Below are positions 18,326 to 26,574 of a stretch of DNA of 64,000 nucleotides, one piece after another. The stretch covers positions 62,001-126,000 of the forward strand of contig CALGZC010000028.1 in assembly GCA_937934745.1 (NCBI GenBank). The letters are read 5' to 3'. The notes below the pieces were generated by a model. It worked only from the letters and a program-made list of their open reading frames with translations, searched no databases and had not been told where the DNA came from. Position 1 is the stretch's first letter; every line of letters begins with the position of its first letter. The translations under genes and the position numbers were made by a program. This stretch comes from an uncultured Blastocatellia bacterium (lineage in GTDB: Bacteria; Acidobacteriota; Blastocatellia; Chloracidobacteriales; Chloracidobacteriaceae).

Positions 18326-19309
18326 TTATCTACCACCCTTGCCCTCAAAGAGCATGCCGGTACGGCTGGCTGCCATAACCTGACAAACAACATCAAATAC
18401 GTCATCCACACCGACGGGACGCGCCGGCAGCGCGTAGAGCAACCGGCTGAGCGAGCCACGCGGCGCAAGCCGTGCGGCCGCCGTCGCTTCTATCACCACC
18501 ACAACCGGCGTCCGCAGGGCGACGGCCACATGCACCGGTGCGCAGTTGCTGCCCACCACCACCGACGCCTGCGCCAAGGCAACCGCCAACAGCGCCGCAT
18601 GCGGCCGGCGCAACACCACCGGCTTGAGGTTGTACCGCTTCCATTCGGACTGGAACCGATCTGTCAGCCCGGGTTCTTCTTCCGTCTCAACGATGAGTAG
18701 CTGTGCGCCGTACTCGGCAGTGAGCCGTGCGGCAAGCGGCACAATGTGCTCGGCAGGCCAGACCTGTGGCGCAAAGCCGACGGTCGGGTGTAACACAAAT
18801 GTCAACCCATTGTCGCGCCAACCGAGCTTGGCAAGCCTGTTCTGTTCAGCTTGTAGGACCGGCGGCGGGAGCAGGAGCTGTGGCGTCGGAGGCACGTTCG
18901 GAACGCCCAGTGCCGCCACAAGCGCTGCCGCCGCATCCGTCACATGCTGGACACGCCGCCCAACATCGGTCTGCAGCGTCAACTGCCGGTGTGCCCGCAG
19001 CCATAACCGGCCGACCTGTTCGGGGATGGCATCGGTTAGGCCAATCACGGCGTCGAAGACATGGCGACGCAGGACGACCAGTGCGCGCAGCGATTGGAAA
19101 AGCGAAGGGCCAGAGACCAGCGAACGGTGGGCGCCCAGCGGATGCACTACATCCACACAATCCGCAAGCCGAGCAAGGTCACACGCAAAGTCCGGCGCGG
19201 CCAGCCACACCTGTGCCTGTGGAAAACGGCGGCGCGTTGCCTGAAGAGCCGGCAGGCAAAGCAAGAATTCTACCGCCGTACCGCGATGCACAAAAAGCAG
19301 ACGTTCCAC
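18326..19309 (-). CDS. Glycosyltransferase family 9 (heptosyltransferase-like)
   Basis: This 327-aa protein has the two-Rossmann GT-B plan of LPS heptosyltransferases: LLFVHRGTAVEFLLCLPAL at the N-terminus, then the C-terminal nucleotide-sugar half with LTFVLHPTVGFAPQVWPAEH, LLIVETEEEPG and VVVGSNCAPVHVAVALRTPVV. It would move a sugar onto an outer-membrane glycolipid or another acceptor. The N-terminal catalytic Asp region is not obvious (HRGTAVEF in place of GxxGDxL), so donor and activity are uncertain. The start is a GTG at 19309; no other envelope gene is adjacent, though the VWFA gene lies 65 bases upstream on the same strand. Confidence 0.8.
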   Translation of the reverse strand: MERLLFVHRGTAVEFLLCLPALQATRRRFPQAQVWLAAPDFACDLARLADCVDVVHPLGAHRSLVSGPSLFQSLRALVVLRRHVFDAVIGLTDAIPEQVGRLWLRAHRQLTLQTDVGRRVQHVTDAAAALVAALGVPNVPPTPQLLLPPPVLQAEQNRLAKLGWRDNGLTFVLHPTVGFAPQVWPAEHIVPLAARLTAEYGAQLLIVETEEEPGLTDRFQSEWKRYNLKPVVLRRPHAALLAVALAQASVVVGSNCAPVHVAVALRTPVVVVIEATAAARLAPRGSLSRLLYALPARPVGVDDVFDVVCQVMAASRTGMLFEGKGGR

Positions 19310-19374
19310 ACCAGGACAGTACCGTGATGGAATGGGTTGAGGTCAGTCGTCACAGACCGGTCAAGTGTCGCCTT

Positions 19375-20304
19375 TCAAGCATAGCTTTTTCGCGCCCGCC
19401 ACGTCACATTCGGACGCCGCACCCTGACGCGAATACCGTGCGTCTGACCGTCATGGCCGTTCGGTGGGTAAAAACCAAGGGTGTACTGTGCGCGAAGTTC
19501 CTCGACAACTTCTGCAAAACGCGCGGTCAGGTCGGTGCCACCAGGGGACTTGATGTAGCATCCGCCGGTCGCCGTTGCCATCGCCATCAGCCAAGCTCCA
19601 TGACGCGCTGCTTCTGGCTCCTGGCTCGGAAACCGGGCGTCATACAGGTCCACGGCATACACAAGCACGTCGGCCTGAGCGGCCTGGCGCATCACAGTGT
19701 CAGGCTGGACATTGCTGGCCGTGTCTGCGCCGTCAGAAATCAACACAATCGCCCGGCGTCGTTCAGGCCGCGCGTCAAGCGCCATGATTACGGCCTGTAG
19801 TCCGTCGTAGAGGCGTGTTTTCCCGCGCGCACGCAAAGACCACACCTGCGGGGTGACGGTGCGGATCGCAGAAAACGCCTGGATTTGTTCAACGGTGCTG
19901 CTGAACGCATAGATGGCAACGGCGTCGTCAGGTTGAATCAGCGATTGAAAATGTGCCGCCGCCCTTTGGGCGCTGCGCAACTTCGTGCGCATGCTGTCGC
20001 TGGTATCAATCATCACGGCCGCGCAAAACGGGGCATCTCCGGCGCTGAAGTGTTCAATCTTCTGCGCGACGCCGCCTTGAAAAACCATGAAATCTGCCAG
20101 CTGTAGGCCGTGCACGTAGCGGCCGCTGCTGTCCAGGACGGTAACGTTCACCAGCACCAGCTCGGTCGTCAAGCGCAGTGTTTCTTCATCGGCCGGTGTC
20201 GGGCGCTGCGTGGCGCGTGCGGGCAGCAGGAACGCTGCACCACAGGTCGCCAACCAGCCCTGTAACCATAGGCGACGCGCCGGATAAAACAGGTCGTAGG
20301 CCAT
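19375..20304 (-). CDS. Secreted VWFA-domain protein of the acidobacterial type
   Basis: The 309-aa protein starts with a signal sequence (GWLATCGAAFLLPARA) and then the typical lead-in LVLVNVTVLDSSGRYVHGLQLADFMVFQGG of the VWFA-related proteins expanded in Acidobacteria (TIGR03436 pattern). The von Willebrand A domain (about residues 95-260) has an intact metal-ion adhesion site: DTSDSM, TRLYDGL and LISDGAD. The C-terminus AQYTLGFYPPNGHDGQTHGI is also characteristic. It probably binds a protein or glycan partner in the periplasm or at the cell surface. Start ATG 20304 follows AGAGGA. The next gene upstream (20346-20861) is on the same strand 41 bases away. Confidence 0.9.
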   Translation of the reverse strand: MAYDLFYPARRLWLQGWLATCGAAFLLPARATQRPTPADEETLRLTTELVLVNVTVLDSSGRYVHGLQLADFMVFQGGVAQKIEHFSAGDAPFCAAVMIDTSDSMRTKLRSAQRAAAHFQSLIQPDDAVAIYAFSSTVEQIQAFSAIRTVTPQVWSLRARGKTRLYDGLQAVIMALDARPERRRAIVLISDGADTASNVQPDTVMRQAAQADVLVYAVDLYDARFPSQEPEAARHGAWLMAMATATGGCYIKSPGGTDLTARFAEVVEELRAQYTLGFYPPNGHDGQTHGIRVRVRRPNVTWRARKSYA

Positions 20305-20345
20305 GGGTGTGTCCTCTCAGGGCCTGGGGCGTCAACTTGCCCCTG

Positions 20346-20861
20346 TCACTCACTACGCGAGCACTCACTGCGCAAGCTTCGCGACAAGCGGAGGATGCGG
20401 GTAGTCCGGGAAAGGAGCCCCACCGACAGCGTGTGCCGGGAGGTCTTCTCCGCCGCTTGTCGCACTTCCACCCCTAGTCGGGCAAGTAAAGCAATCCGCG
20501 CAGTGAAGTCGGCCGGCAACGGCTGGGTGTCCTCGCCGTCTCCCCGGGCGCCGTGGAGTTCACGAACTCGCTTGGCGAGTTTTTCAACGCGTTTGAAATC
20601 CTCAAGGTCTTGACCGGAAAGCTGGAGGTGTCTGCCGTCCGGGACGGCATCGAACCGCCGGGCAATGCGCTGCGTCAACACCTCAAGTTCCTGACCGGCT
20701 TTGCGCAAATCCACCAGCATCTGCTCGGCGCGGTCGCGCTGCCGTCGGAACTCCATGTCGTTGTAGAACTCGCTCGCCGACTGGGAGGCGCCAAAGCTGA
20801 GGCTTTGCCCCGCACCGACCGTAGCTAGACACAGCGTTAGGCAGACGAGTCGCCGCGCACT
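20346..20861 (-). CDS. Exported protein of unknown function with helical central region
   Basis: Not recognised. The GTG start at 20861 follows a good GGGAGATGGGAA ribosome site and gives 171 residues with a signal peptide (RRLVCLTLCLATVGAGQSLSFGA). The mature part is charged and helical (RRQRDRAEQMLVDLRKAGQE; DLEDFKRVEKLAKRVRELHG) and ends in an Arg/Ser/Glu-rich tail. An in-frame GTG at 20909 would add 16 residues. It sits 41 bases upstream of the VWFA gene and could be its partner. The last ten codons include a 15-bp near-tandem repeat that ends in the stop codon. Confidence 0.65.
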   Translation of the reverse strand, partial: SARRLVCLTLCLATVGAGQSLSFGASQSASEFYNDMEFRRQRDRAEQMLVDLRKAGQELEVLTQRIARRFDAVPDGRHLQLSGQDLEDFKRVEKLAKRVRELHGARGDGEDTQPLPADFTARIALLARLGVEVRQAAEKTSRHTLSVGLLSRTTRILRLSRSLRSECSRSE

Positions 20862-21047
20862 CACTTGTTCCCATCTCCCCGTTTGAGCCTCAAGCCGTTT
20901 CAACAACACATTTCAACGCGCTTGCACCACCTTGCGCCTAGGGGGCACCCGGAGTGTAGCAGCACGTGCAAGGCCGTTTCTTTATTCCAACGCAGTGACG
21001 CCGGCGCACGGAAAGCGCAGATTGCCTGGCGAGTTTAGAGAAAATGA

Positions 21048-21076
21048 TTGACAAGCAAAAACGGCCTCCCTATACA
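21048..21076 (+). promoter_or_regulatory. Near-consensus sigma70 promoter of the Lys/Ala-rich gene
   Basis: TTGACA (21048-21053), a 17-base spacer and TATACA (21071-21076). This is the best promoter in the window. The transcript should begin near 21083, directly at the base of the 42-nt hairpin. Confidence 0.75.
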
Positions 21077-21084
21077 CCAAATGT

Positions 21085-21126
21085 TGTGGAGTAATCGTTC
21101 TTGAGTACAAGAACAATTACTCCACA
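21085..21126 (+). promoter_or_regulatory. 42-nt near-perfect inverted repeat at the predicted 5' end of the mRNA
   Basis: Two 19-base arms (21085-21103 and 21108-21126) pair around the loop AGTA with a single C/A mismatch at arm position 12. There is no T-run after it, so it is not a terminator. It could be a 5' stabilising hairpin of the mRNA or a dyad operator just downstream of the promoter. Confidence 0.8.
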
Positions 21127-21171
21127 GCATCTTGTGGTTTCCGAAGCCCAACGCCGAAAGGAGCGCCCCGC

Positions 21172-21675
21172 ATGCCGACTAAGAGTAAAGCCGCCGAAGG
21201 CACCAAACCCAAGGCATCCGCCAAAAAAGCCGTTGCCGAACAAAAAGCTACGGTTGAAGCAGCCGTAGCGCCCATTACCAAGAAAGCGGCTGCTAGGAAA
21301 GCGGCCACAAAGCCAGACACGACACCGCAAACACCAACCCAGCCGAGTGCGGCGGCGCCTGCCGAAACCAAATCGACCAAAACATCAACGGCTCGGAAAC
21401 ATGTCTCGCCCCAATCGCCGGCAACAGCAGCTGAGGCGCCTGGGCAGGTGGACAACGTTGCCGTGGCAGCGCCGGCTGCGGAGACTCCACCACCCAAGAA
21501 AACAACCAAGCAGTCAATGGTGAAAGTGGAGAACGCCGTTGTGGATGCCTCACCACCTAAGAAGGAAAAGAAGAAGGCACTGGCGGCGACGGACACGGTG
21601 GCGAAACAGTCAGCCAAGAAAAAGACGGAGACGGCAGAAGCCAAGGCCCAGAAGGCATCGAAAAAGGCAAAGTAA
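21172..21675 (+). CDS. Lys/Ala/Pro-rich histone H1-like protein
   Basis: This 167-aa protein is very rich in Lys, Ala, Thr and Pro with almost no aromatic residues, and has repeated AAKK/PPKK/KKAK blocks, as in bacterial histone-H1-like (HctB/AlgP-type) DNA-compacting proteins. It should be unstructured and positively charged. It lacks a signal peptide. The ATG at 21172 follows AAAGGAG. It has its own strong promoter and a 5' hairpin (see 21048-21126), so high or tightly controlled expression is expected. Composition alone does not prove DNA binding; an RNA-binding or structural role is possible. Confidence 0.75.
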   Translation: MPTKSKAAEGTKPKASAKKAVAEQKATVEAAVAPITKKAAARKAATKPDTTPQTPTQPSAAAPAETKSTKTSTARKHVSPQSPATAAEAPGQVDNVAVAAPAAETPPPKKTTKQSMVKVENAVVDASPPKKEKKKALAATDTVAKQSAKKKTETAEAKAQKASKKAK

Positions 21676-21852
21676 GCCAAGGCAATCGCACCCGGTCTCA
21701 CCGAAGACAGACGAACCATTTGCCGGAGCTTCTGGCGGCCGATGCTCGGGGTTGCTTTTTCTGCGCCGGTCAACGTGATAGGACTCAGGTGCCTGGCCTG
21801 GCGCAGAGAATGCGCCGTGTGTCACCTTCAGTTGTCTGTCGAGGTTGTGACG

Positions 21853-23250
21853 ATGCAGCTATGTCCAGTATGCCTCACCTGCTATGAGGATGTAGCCCGC
21901 TTCTGCGTCCAGGACGGCACACGGTTAACGAAAGGCTTGCCTGGACCAACACTCCTGCCGGGAGATCGCTTCCGCGTTACGCGTCTCCTGACCAGTGGGC
22001 GCATGGGCGATGTCTACCTGGCCGTGGACGTCGCTGCCGGACAGCAGGTGCTGGTCAAAGCCCTACCGCTGCACCTGGTGGGCAATGCGGAGGGTTGGCA
22101 TCAATTCAAGGCCTGTCAGAGCCAGTTGGCACAACTTCAAGAACCCAACCTTGTGGCGTACCACGCCGTGATAGCGCTGGACGAAGGGTACGTCGTGCTC
22201 GTCACCGAGTATGTGGTTGGGCATGACCTGCGTGAGGAGTTGCGCAACCGGCAACCGCTGTCGCCACGCCGGGCAGCCGTCATAGCCGGTGAAACAGCCA
22301 AGGGACTGGCAGCAGCGCATGCTGTAGGCGTCTTTCACCTCGATCTCAAACCCGAAAACATCTTTCTCTTTGCCGACGCTGAAACCCAGCTTTTGCGGGT
22401 TAAGGTCGCCGACGTCGGATTGGCTTGCCTCAAGGAAGGCCTGGCCGGTTCAGTGACGGACAATACTGGCTCTGAAATCGCCCGCCTGCCGTATTACACC
22501 TCACCGGAAGCTTGCTTGGGTGAGCCACTTGACGCCCGAACGGACATCTACGGACTCGGCGTCATCCTGTACGAAATGCTCGCCGGTGTCCCGCCGTTTC
22601 AGGCGAAATCGCCGGGCAAGGTGCTTCAAATGCAAACCAACATGCCGCCGCCGCCGCTGACGCGCGTTCACCCACCGCCGGAGCTGGCAGCGCTCGTCGA
22701 GCGCATGCTGGCCAAGCGACCCGATGAACGTCCCCAGACCATGCATGAAGTTTCGGCAGCCTGTCAGGCGTGGCTGCAGCGCCAAGATGAACCGGAGTAT
22801 TTTGCGGCAGCAACAGCGCGAAACACCACCGAAATGGCACCGACAACGGCACCAATGTCCCCTACCGACCCAAAAACATCGACCCTGCCATCTTACGACC
22901 TGCCGCTGCGCTTAACGATTATTGACGCGGACAATGACGGGAATCGCTCGCGGACAATTCCGGGGCGTGTTCAGGAGGCTTCTCCGCAGGGGATGCGGAT
23001 CCTGACCGGGATCATCGAAGCAGGGCAGCTCAATATTATCCGTGATCACACGGTCGCCTTCAAGAACCGACTCGCCATTGAAGTCGATCTCCCGGACGGC
23101 ACGGTGCACATGAACGGGTTTGCCGTGCGCTACCACCGCGCACCAGATGGTCAGAACTGGGTGGTGTATATCTACATCAAGGAAATGCCGCGCGACGACC
23201 GCCGCCGCTATGAAGCCTTTTTGCGCGCCCAGGCGGTGCAACCCGGATAG
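21853..23250 (+). CDS. Zinc-ribbon / Ser-Thr kinase / PilZ-like fusion protein
   Basis: The 465-aa protein begins with a short zinc ribbon (CPVCLTCYEDVARFC, then DGT), followed by a kinase domain (about residues 40-305) and a C-terminal PilZ-like beta-barrel (about 350-460). Kinase landmarks: SGRMGDVYLA, lysine in VLVKALP, catalytic loop FHLDLKPENIFL (HLD), VADVGLA (DVG in place of DFG) and SPEACLGEPLDARTDIYGLG. In the PilZ-like part the consensus D/NxSxxG appears as EASPQG and the RxxxR part is unclear, so c-di-GMP binding is uncertain. No transmembrane helix is present. It may couple phosphorylation to a second messenger. The ATG at 21853 starts the zinc ribbon. Confidence 0.82.
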   Translation: MQLCPVCLTCYEDVARFCVQDGTRLTKGLPGPTLLPGDRFRVTRLLTSGRMGDVYLAVDVAAGQQVLVKALPLHLVGNAEGWHQFKACQSQLAQLQEPNLVAYHAVIALDEGYVVLVTEYVVGHDLREELRNRQPLSPRRAAVIAGETAKGLAAAHAVGVFHLDLKPENIFLFADAETQLLRVKVADVGLACLKEGLAGSVTDNTGSEIARLPYYTSPEACLGEPLDARTDIYGLGVILYEMLAGVPPFQAKSPGKVLQMQTNMPPPPLTRVHPPPELAALVERMLAKRPDERPQTMHEVSAACQAWLQRQDEPEYFAAATARNTTEMAPTTAPMSPTDPKTSTLPSYDLPLRLTIIDADNDGNRSRTIPGRVQEASPQGMRILTGIIEAGQLNIIRDHTVAFKNRLAIEVDLPDGTVHMNGFAVRYHRAPDGQNWVVYIYIKEMPRDDRRRYEAFLRAQAVQPG

Positions 23251-23284
23251 TCGCGGATAGTTTTTCGGATAGTTTTTCGGATAG
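23245..23284. repeat. Four spaced copies of GGATAG at the kinase stop codon
   Basis: GGATAG occurs at 23245, 23255, 23267 and 23279; the last two intervals are exact 12-base copies (GGATAGTTTTTC). The first copy contains the TAG stop of the kinase gene. Confidence 0.85.
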
Positions 23285-23360
23285 TCTTTAAGGCGAAACA
23301 GAACATCGGTTGCTCCCCTTTGTGCGCCCCTGTCATCCTATATCCCGGTTCTGTGACTTT

Positions 23361-23378
23361 GGGGGAAAACCCCTTTTT
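23361..23378 (+). terminator. Short rho-independent terminator candidate after the kinase gene
   Basis: GGGG-AAAA-CCCC is followed at once by TTTTT. The stem is only four to five base pairs, so it would be weak. It lies 110 bases after the stop of the + strand kinase gene, before the convergent regulator gene. Confidence 0.4.
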
Positions 23379-23505
23379 CGGGGGACACGTCGTAGGCCAG
23401 GGAGGCCGTGAACCGAGAGCAGAAGGCTTCCCGGCGTAGACTGTCCGATGCGCCGGCGGCGGCCCGTGCCCAGAGGCGGCAACGGCAAGGGCTTCTCCGG
23501 CCCTG

Positions 23506-25023
23506 CTACTGCGATGTGGACGACACCGGCACGAGCAGGCCCTCACGACGCAGTTCAACAAGCATCACCATGGACTCTAAATCATCCTCAAGAATCCGTA
23601 GGCATTCCCCAAAAGAACGCCGTCCATCAAACAGTGATTTGAGAAAACTGATTTCTGTTGTGAAGTCCTCAGGAATGACCAGGCGGGCAAAGGATTCACT
23701 GACGACGTAAGGACGGTCTAGGTCTGGCTCAGACTCCAGCAACGACTGCGCTTCATCGTAGCGGCGGACGGCCTCGAGGAGCAGTTGCTGGGTTGAAAGG
23801 GTAATTCGCGCTTCGCGGTCCACGGGGGTACTCCGAAAGGCAAACTCTCCACGTGACCAACGAATGACGGCATAGGCCACGCGTTCACCCTGGTAGGCGT
23901 CCAGTTCGGCATCCACAATCCAACCTTCGCGGATATACAACGTCGCCTCGCGTCCGTCTGAGGCAATTTTGAGAATCCCGGTTTTGCGGCCGCTCTCGAT
24001 AATTTGTAGGATTTCAGGGAAAGAGACTTCCTGCAACTTCCCCCGAAAGTCTGCACTTGGGTGCAGCCGCCGAAGCAGGTTCTTGACCCGAAACGCCACC
24101 TCCACAGCACTGAACGGTTTGACCCAGTAATCCTCTACCCCGCGTCCGAAGGCAGCCAGGCGTTCCTCTTGCTGGCCGCGCGACGACAGACAAACAAAAG
24201 GCACTTCGCGCAGTGTTGGGTGGCGACGTGTCCAGTCAAAAAACTGCCGCCCGTCCATCCGTGGCATCAGCAGGTCACAAATGATCAGTGACGGCGGATG
24301 TTGAAGGGCAACTTCCTGGGCTTGCTCCCCGTCGGCAGCCGTCACCACTTTACACCCCAATCGGCGTAGGCACAGGGTCAGCAACTCGCACGTACTCGGC
24401 TCATCATCCACCACCAGGATTGTTTGATCCGGAAACTGTTCGCGAAACTTTTCAAAAGCGTTGGGGTCGGATGGATGCTCACTTGCTTCGTCCAACCACG
24501 TACCGCGCGCACCATATGCCCATTCCTGCCGATTGATATTGACCAGGTCAATCAGCTCCTTACGGTACCGGGCATCGTTCTCACCTAGTTGGGGCAGATT
24601 CTCGACGTAGCCGCGCGCTGCCGACAACTCGCCGTGTGCCAGCAGGAGCTCCACAACCTGGCGTGCCCGCTCAAATGCATCAGCGTGTCGCCCGAGTTGA
24701 ACCATCAACTCAACCATCCTGCGCAGCAACCGCGACCGTTCGTCACTGGGGGCAAGTCGCTCTGCGCGCCGCAGGTAGGCCACGGCCGTCTCAAGATGAC
24801 CCTGGCGCTGGTAAAGCTCCCCAATCCGACACAACAGTTCTATGGCGCGGCGTCCCTGGCCGGCCTGCTGATACGCATCACTGAGTTGCTGCATCAGAAA
24901 CGGGTCGTCTGGGGCTGCTGCCAAACGACGTTCTAGCTCGTCAATGTCGTGGCGCTGGCGAATGTCGGTAATCAAGCCAACCACTTGCTCACGCATTGAG
25001 CGAAACCTTTCAAATAACCCCAT
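23506..25023 (-). CDS. TPR / response-regulator receiver / DUF4388 protein
   Basis: The 505-aa protein has an N-terminal helical repeat region with TPR character (about residues 28-165; AAAPDDPFLMQQLSDAYQQA, GELYQRQGHLETAVAYLRRA). A receiver domain follows (about 205-320; ILVVDDEPSTCELL, phospho-acceptor Asp in IICDLLMPRMDG, KPFSAVEV). The C-terminal DUF4388 (PatA-type) domain begins at GKLQEVSFPEILQIIESGRKTGILKI. DUF4388 is common in gliding, motility or predatory bacteria and is linked to GTPase/roadblock signalling. No kinase is adjacent. The ATG at 25023 is used; a TTG two codons upstream also exists. A second REC-DUF4388 protein is encoded at 33218. Confidence 0.87.
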   Translation of the reverse strand: MGLFERFRSMREQVVGLITDIRQRHDIDELERRLAAAPDDPFLMQQLSDAYQQAGQGRRAIELLCRIGELYQRQGHLETAVAYLRRAERLAPSDERSRLLRRMVELMVQLGRHADAFERARQVVELLLAHGELSAARGYVENLPQLGENDARYRKELIDLVNINRQEWAYGARGTWLDEASEHPSDPNAFEKFREQFPDQTILVVDDEPSTCELLTLCLRRLGCKVVTAADGEQAQEVALQHPPSLIICDLLMPRMDGRQFFDWTRRHPTLREVPFVCLSSRGQQEERLAAFGRGVEDYWVKPFSAVEVAFRVKNLLRRLHPSADFRGKLQEVSFPEILQIIESGRKTGILKIASDGREATLYIREGWIVDAELDAYQGERVAYAVIRWSRGEFAFRSTPVDREARITLSTQQLLLEAVRRYDEAQSLLESEPDLDRPYVVSESFARLVIPEDFTTEISFLKSLFDGRRSFGECLRILEDDLESMVMLVELRREGLLVPVSSTSQ

Positions 25024-25387
25024 GCTCAAGCCCCACCACTTTCGGCTATGTTACCGGATACTTTTTATGCGCAGTTTATCACAGCGTTGTAACAGGGATT
25101 GGGTGCAACCGCCCAAAAGGCATCAACTTGCCGGAGTCATCTGGGCATCATCCCGGGTGACGGCGCAGGGCAGGGGCGGGGTCAGGCCTGCCGCCTCTGG
25201 TGCCCAGACCACAAGCCCATGAGCCGTGCACCAGGGGCCGCGCAGCAACTGGCCCTTTTTGGCACTCACGGCGTTGCCACCAACCGGCGCAAATTGCTAG
25301 GGTGGGATAGATGCCGATCAACTGTCACGCTTGGTCTGCATTTCAAAAGCAGAACGGGTGCGTCACCAACTGAGCTGAGGGAAACTT
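25024..25387. other. Divergent intergenic spacer, 364 bases
   Basis: Lies between the start codons of the TPR-REC gene and the lipase gene. The central part is GC-rich with several short inverted repeats, but no known riboswitch or RNA family and no clear promoter could be identified. Confidence 0.4.
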
Positions 25388-26398
25388 ATGCGCTCTATGT
25401 CATTGCATCGCTTGCTACTCATCGTCGGCCTTTTTTTCAGCACGTTTCTCGACCTGACAAGCCTGCCAGCGGTCGCCAAAGACAAAGCAGTAGCTCCGGC
25501 TACCACCCAAGTCTCTACATCCGGCCTGACACCCCATTTCCGCAACTGGCTGGTTGCCAATGGATATGGCAGTTTTGATTTCGCCCGCACCGATCTGTCC
25601 GGCGGCAGTTATGGCGGCAAGCAAAATGATGCCGATGCCGTCATCAATCAGCCGGTCATCTTCATCCACGGTAACTCAGACAAGGCGGTGGGAACCGGTG
25701 TTCCCGGTCAGAGCGGGTGGAACGCCTCGATTCAGTACTTCCTTTCCCAGGGGTACAAGCCGAGCGAGCTGTACGCCACGACCTGGGGGCCAGCCAACGC
25801 CCTGTTCGCTTCCCAGCAGTACCACTCACGGGCGTATCTGACCCGTCTCCGCGCCTTCATTGAGGCCGTCAGAGCCTACACCGGGGCCGCTAAGGTGGAC
25901 ATCATTGCCCATTCGATGGGCGTCACCCTGGCTCGGAAAGCCATTAAGGGCGGACCGGCCTTCGATGCCCTGGACGGCGGTAGCTACAACCTCGGGCCTA
26001 GCCTAACCTCTATCGTTGACACATTTGTGGGCATCGCCGGCGGCAACCAGGGTTTGGCAAACTGTTATTTGTCAGGCCCGACGACGCCGACCTGCGGCAA
26101 CACCAACGGGTTCTATCCGGGCTACCTGCTGGGTGGCTTTGGGCCATACGGGATGTCCGCCTTCCTGACCGAACTCAACTTCAGCGTCGGCTACGAAGGT
26201 GCATACCGGTATTCCATCTGGTCGAGCGTGGATGAGGTTGTCGGCTATGGGTGTCTTGTGTACGGACGCAACACCTGCCGTATCCCAGGGCAAACTGGCG
26301 AGCGCCGTTTTTCATCCGCGCCATACGGCCACTTTGGTTGTAAGGACCTGACCAGTTACTGGCAGTTGCGCATGGTCAAGTTTCACACGACAAGCTAG
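25388..26398 (+). CDS. Secreted alpha/beta-hydrolase, class 2 lipase or PhaZ7-like esterase
   Basis: The 336-aa protein has a signal peptide (residues 1-30, LLLIVGLFFSTFLDL...AVA). The hydrolase core starts with PVIFIHGNSDKAVG (oxyanion-hole HG) and has the nucleophile in IIAHSMGVTLARKA (Ser about 176). Further blocks are YATTWGP and the late YGHFGCKDL with the probable catalytic His. Four cysteines in the C-terminal third (NCYLSGPTTPTCGN; YGCLVYGRNTC) suggest disulfides, as expected outside the cytoplasm. Secreted triacylglycerol lipases of the Lipase_2 type and the PHB depolymerase PhaZ7 share the AHSMG box, so the substrate is open. The ATG follows GAGGGA. Confidence 0.83.
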   Translation: MRSMSLHRLLLIVGLFFSTFLDLTSLPAVAKDKAVAPATTQVSTSGLTPHFRNWLVANGYGSFDFARTDLSGGSYGGKQNDADAVINQPVIFIHGNSDKAVGTGVPGQSGWNASIQYFLSQGYKPSELYATTWGPANALFASQQYHSRAYLTRLRAFIEAVRAYTGAAKVDIIAHSMGVTLARKAIKGGPAFDALDGGSYNLGPSLTSIVDTFVGIAGGNQGLANCYLSGPTTPTCGNTNGFYPGYLLGGFGPYGMSAFLTELNFSVGYEGAYRYSIWSSVDEVVGYGCLVYGRNTCRIPGQTGERRFSSAPYGHFGCKDLTSYWQLRMVKFHTTS

Positions 26399-26470
26399 GC
26401 CTTGTCGGCGACGGTTGTGAACAGATCGCCGGGCCGTCGCCACCAGGGTCACGCGTAAGAGAGGACCACT

Positions 26471-26520
26471 CGCCCGGCAGGCAAACCATTACCTTACCGG
26501 AAGGGTAGCCAAACCGGGCG
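26471..26520. other. Inverted-repeat structure between convergent genes
   Basis: CGCCCGG (26471-26477) and CCGGGCG (26514-26520) enclose a second small hairpin (ACCTT...AAGG). It lies between the stop codons of the lipase and the acyl-CoA ligase genes. It may act as a shared transcription end, although no T-run is present. Confidence 0.35.
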
Positions 26521-26574
26521 GTGGTGTGCCTAGGAACACAGGTAACAGGGCGTCCTCACCAGAGCTGACGCGCG

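Noticed and set aside
25130-25260. GC-rich inverted repeats upstream of the lipase that resemble a structured leader RNA.
   Set aside because: I could not fit them to any riboswitch or ncRNA consensus, and a leader in front of a secreted lipase has no supporting context.
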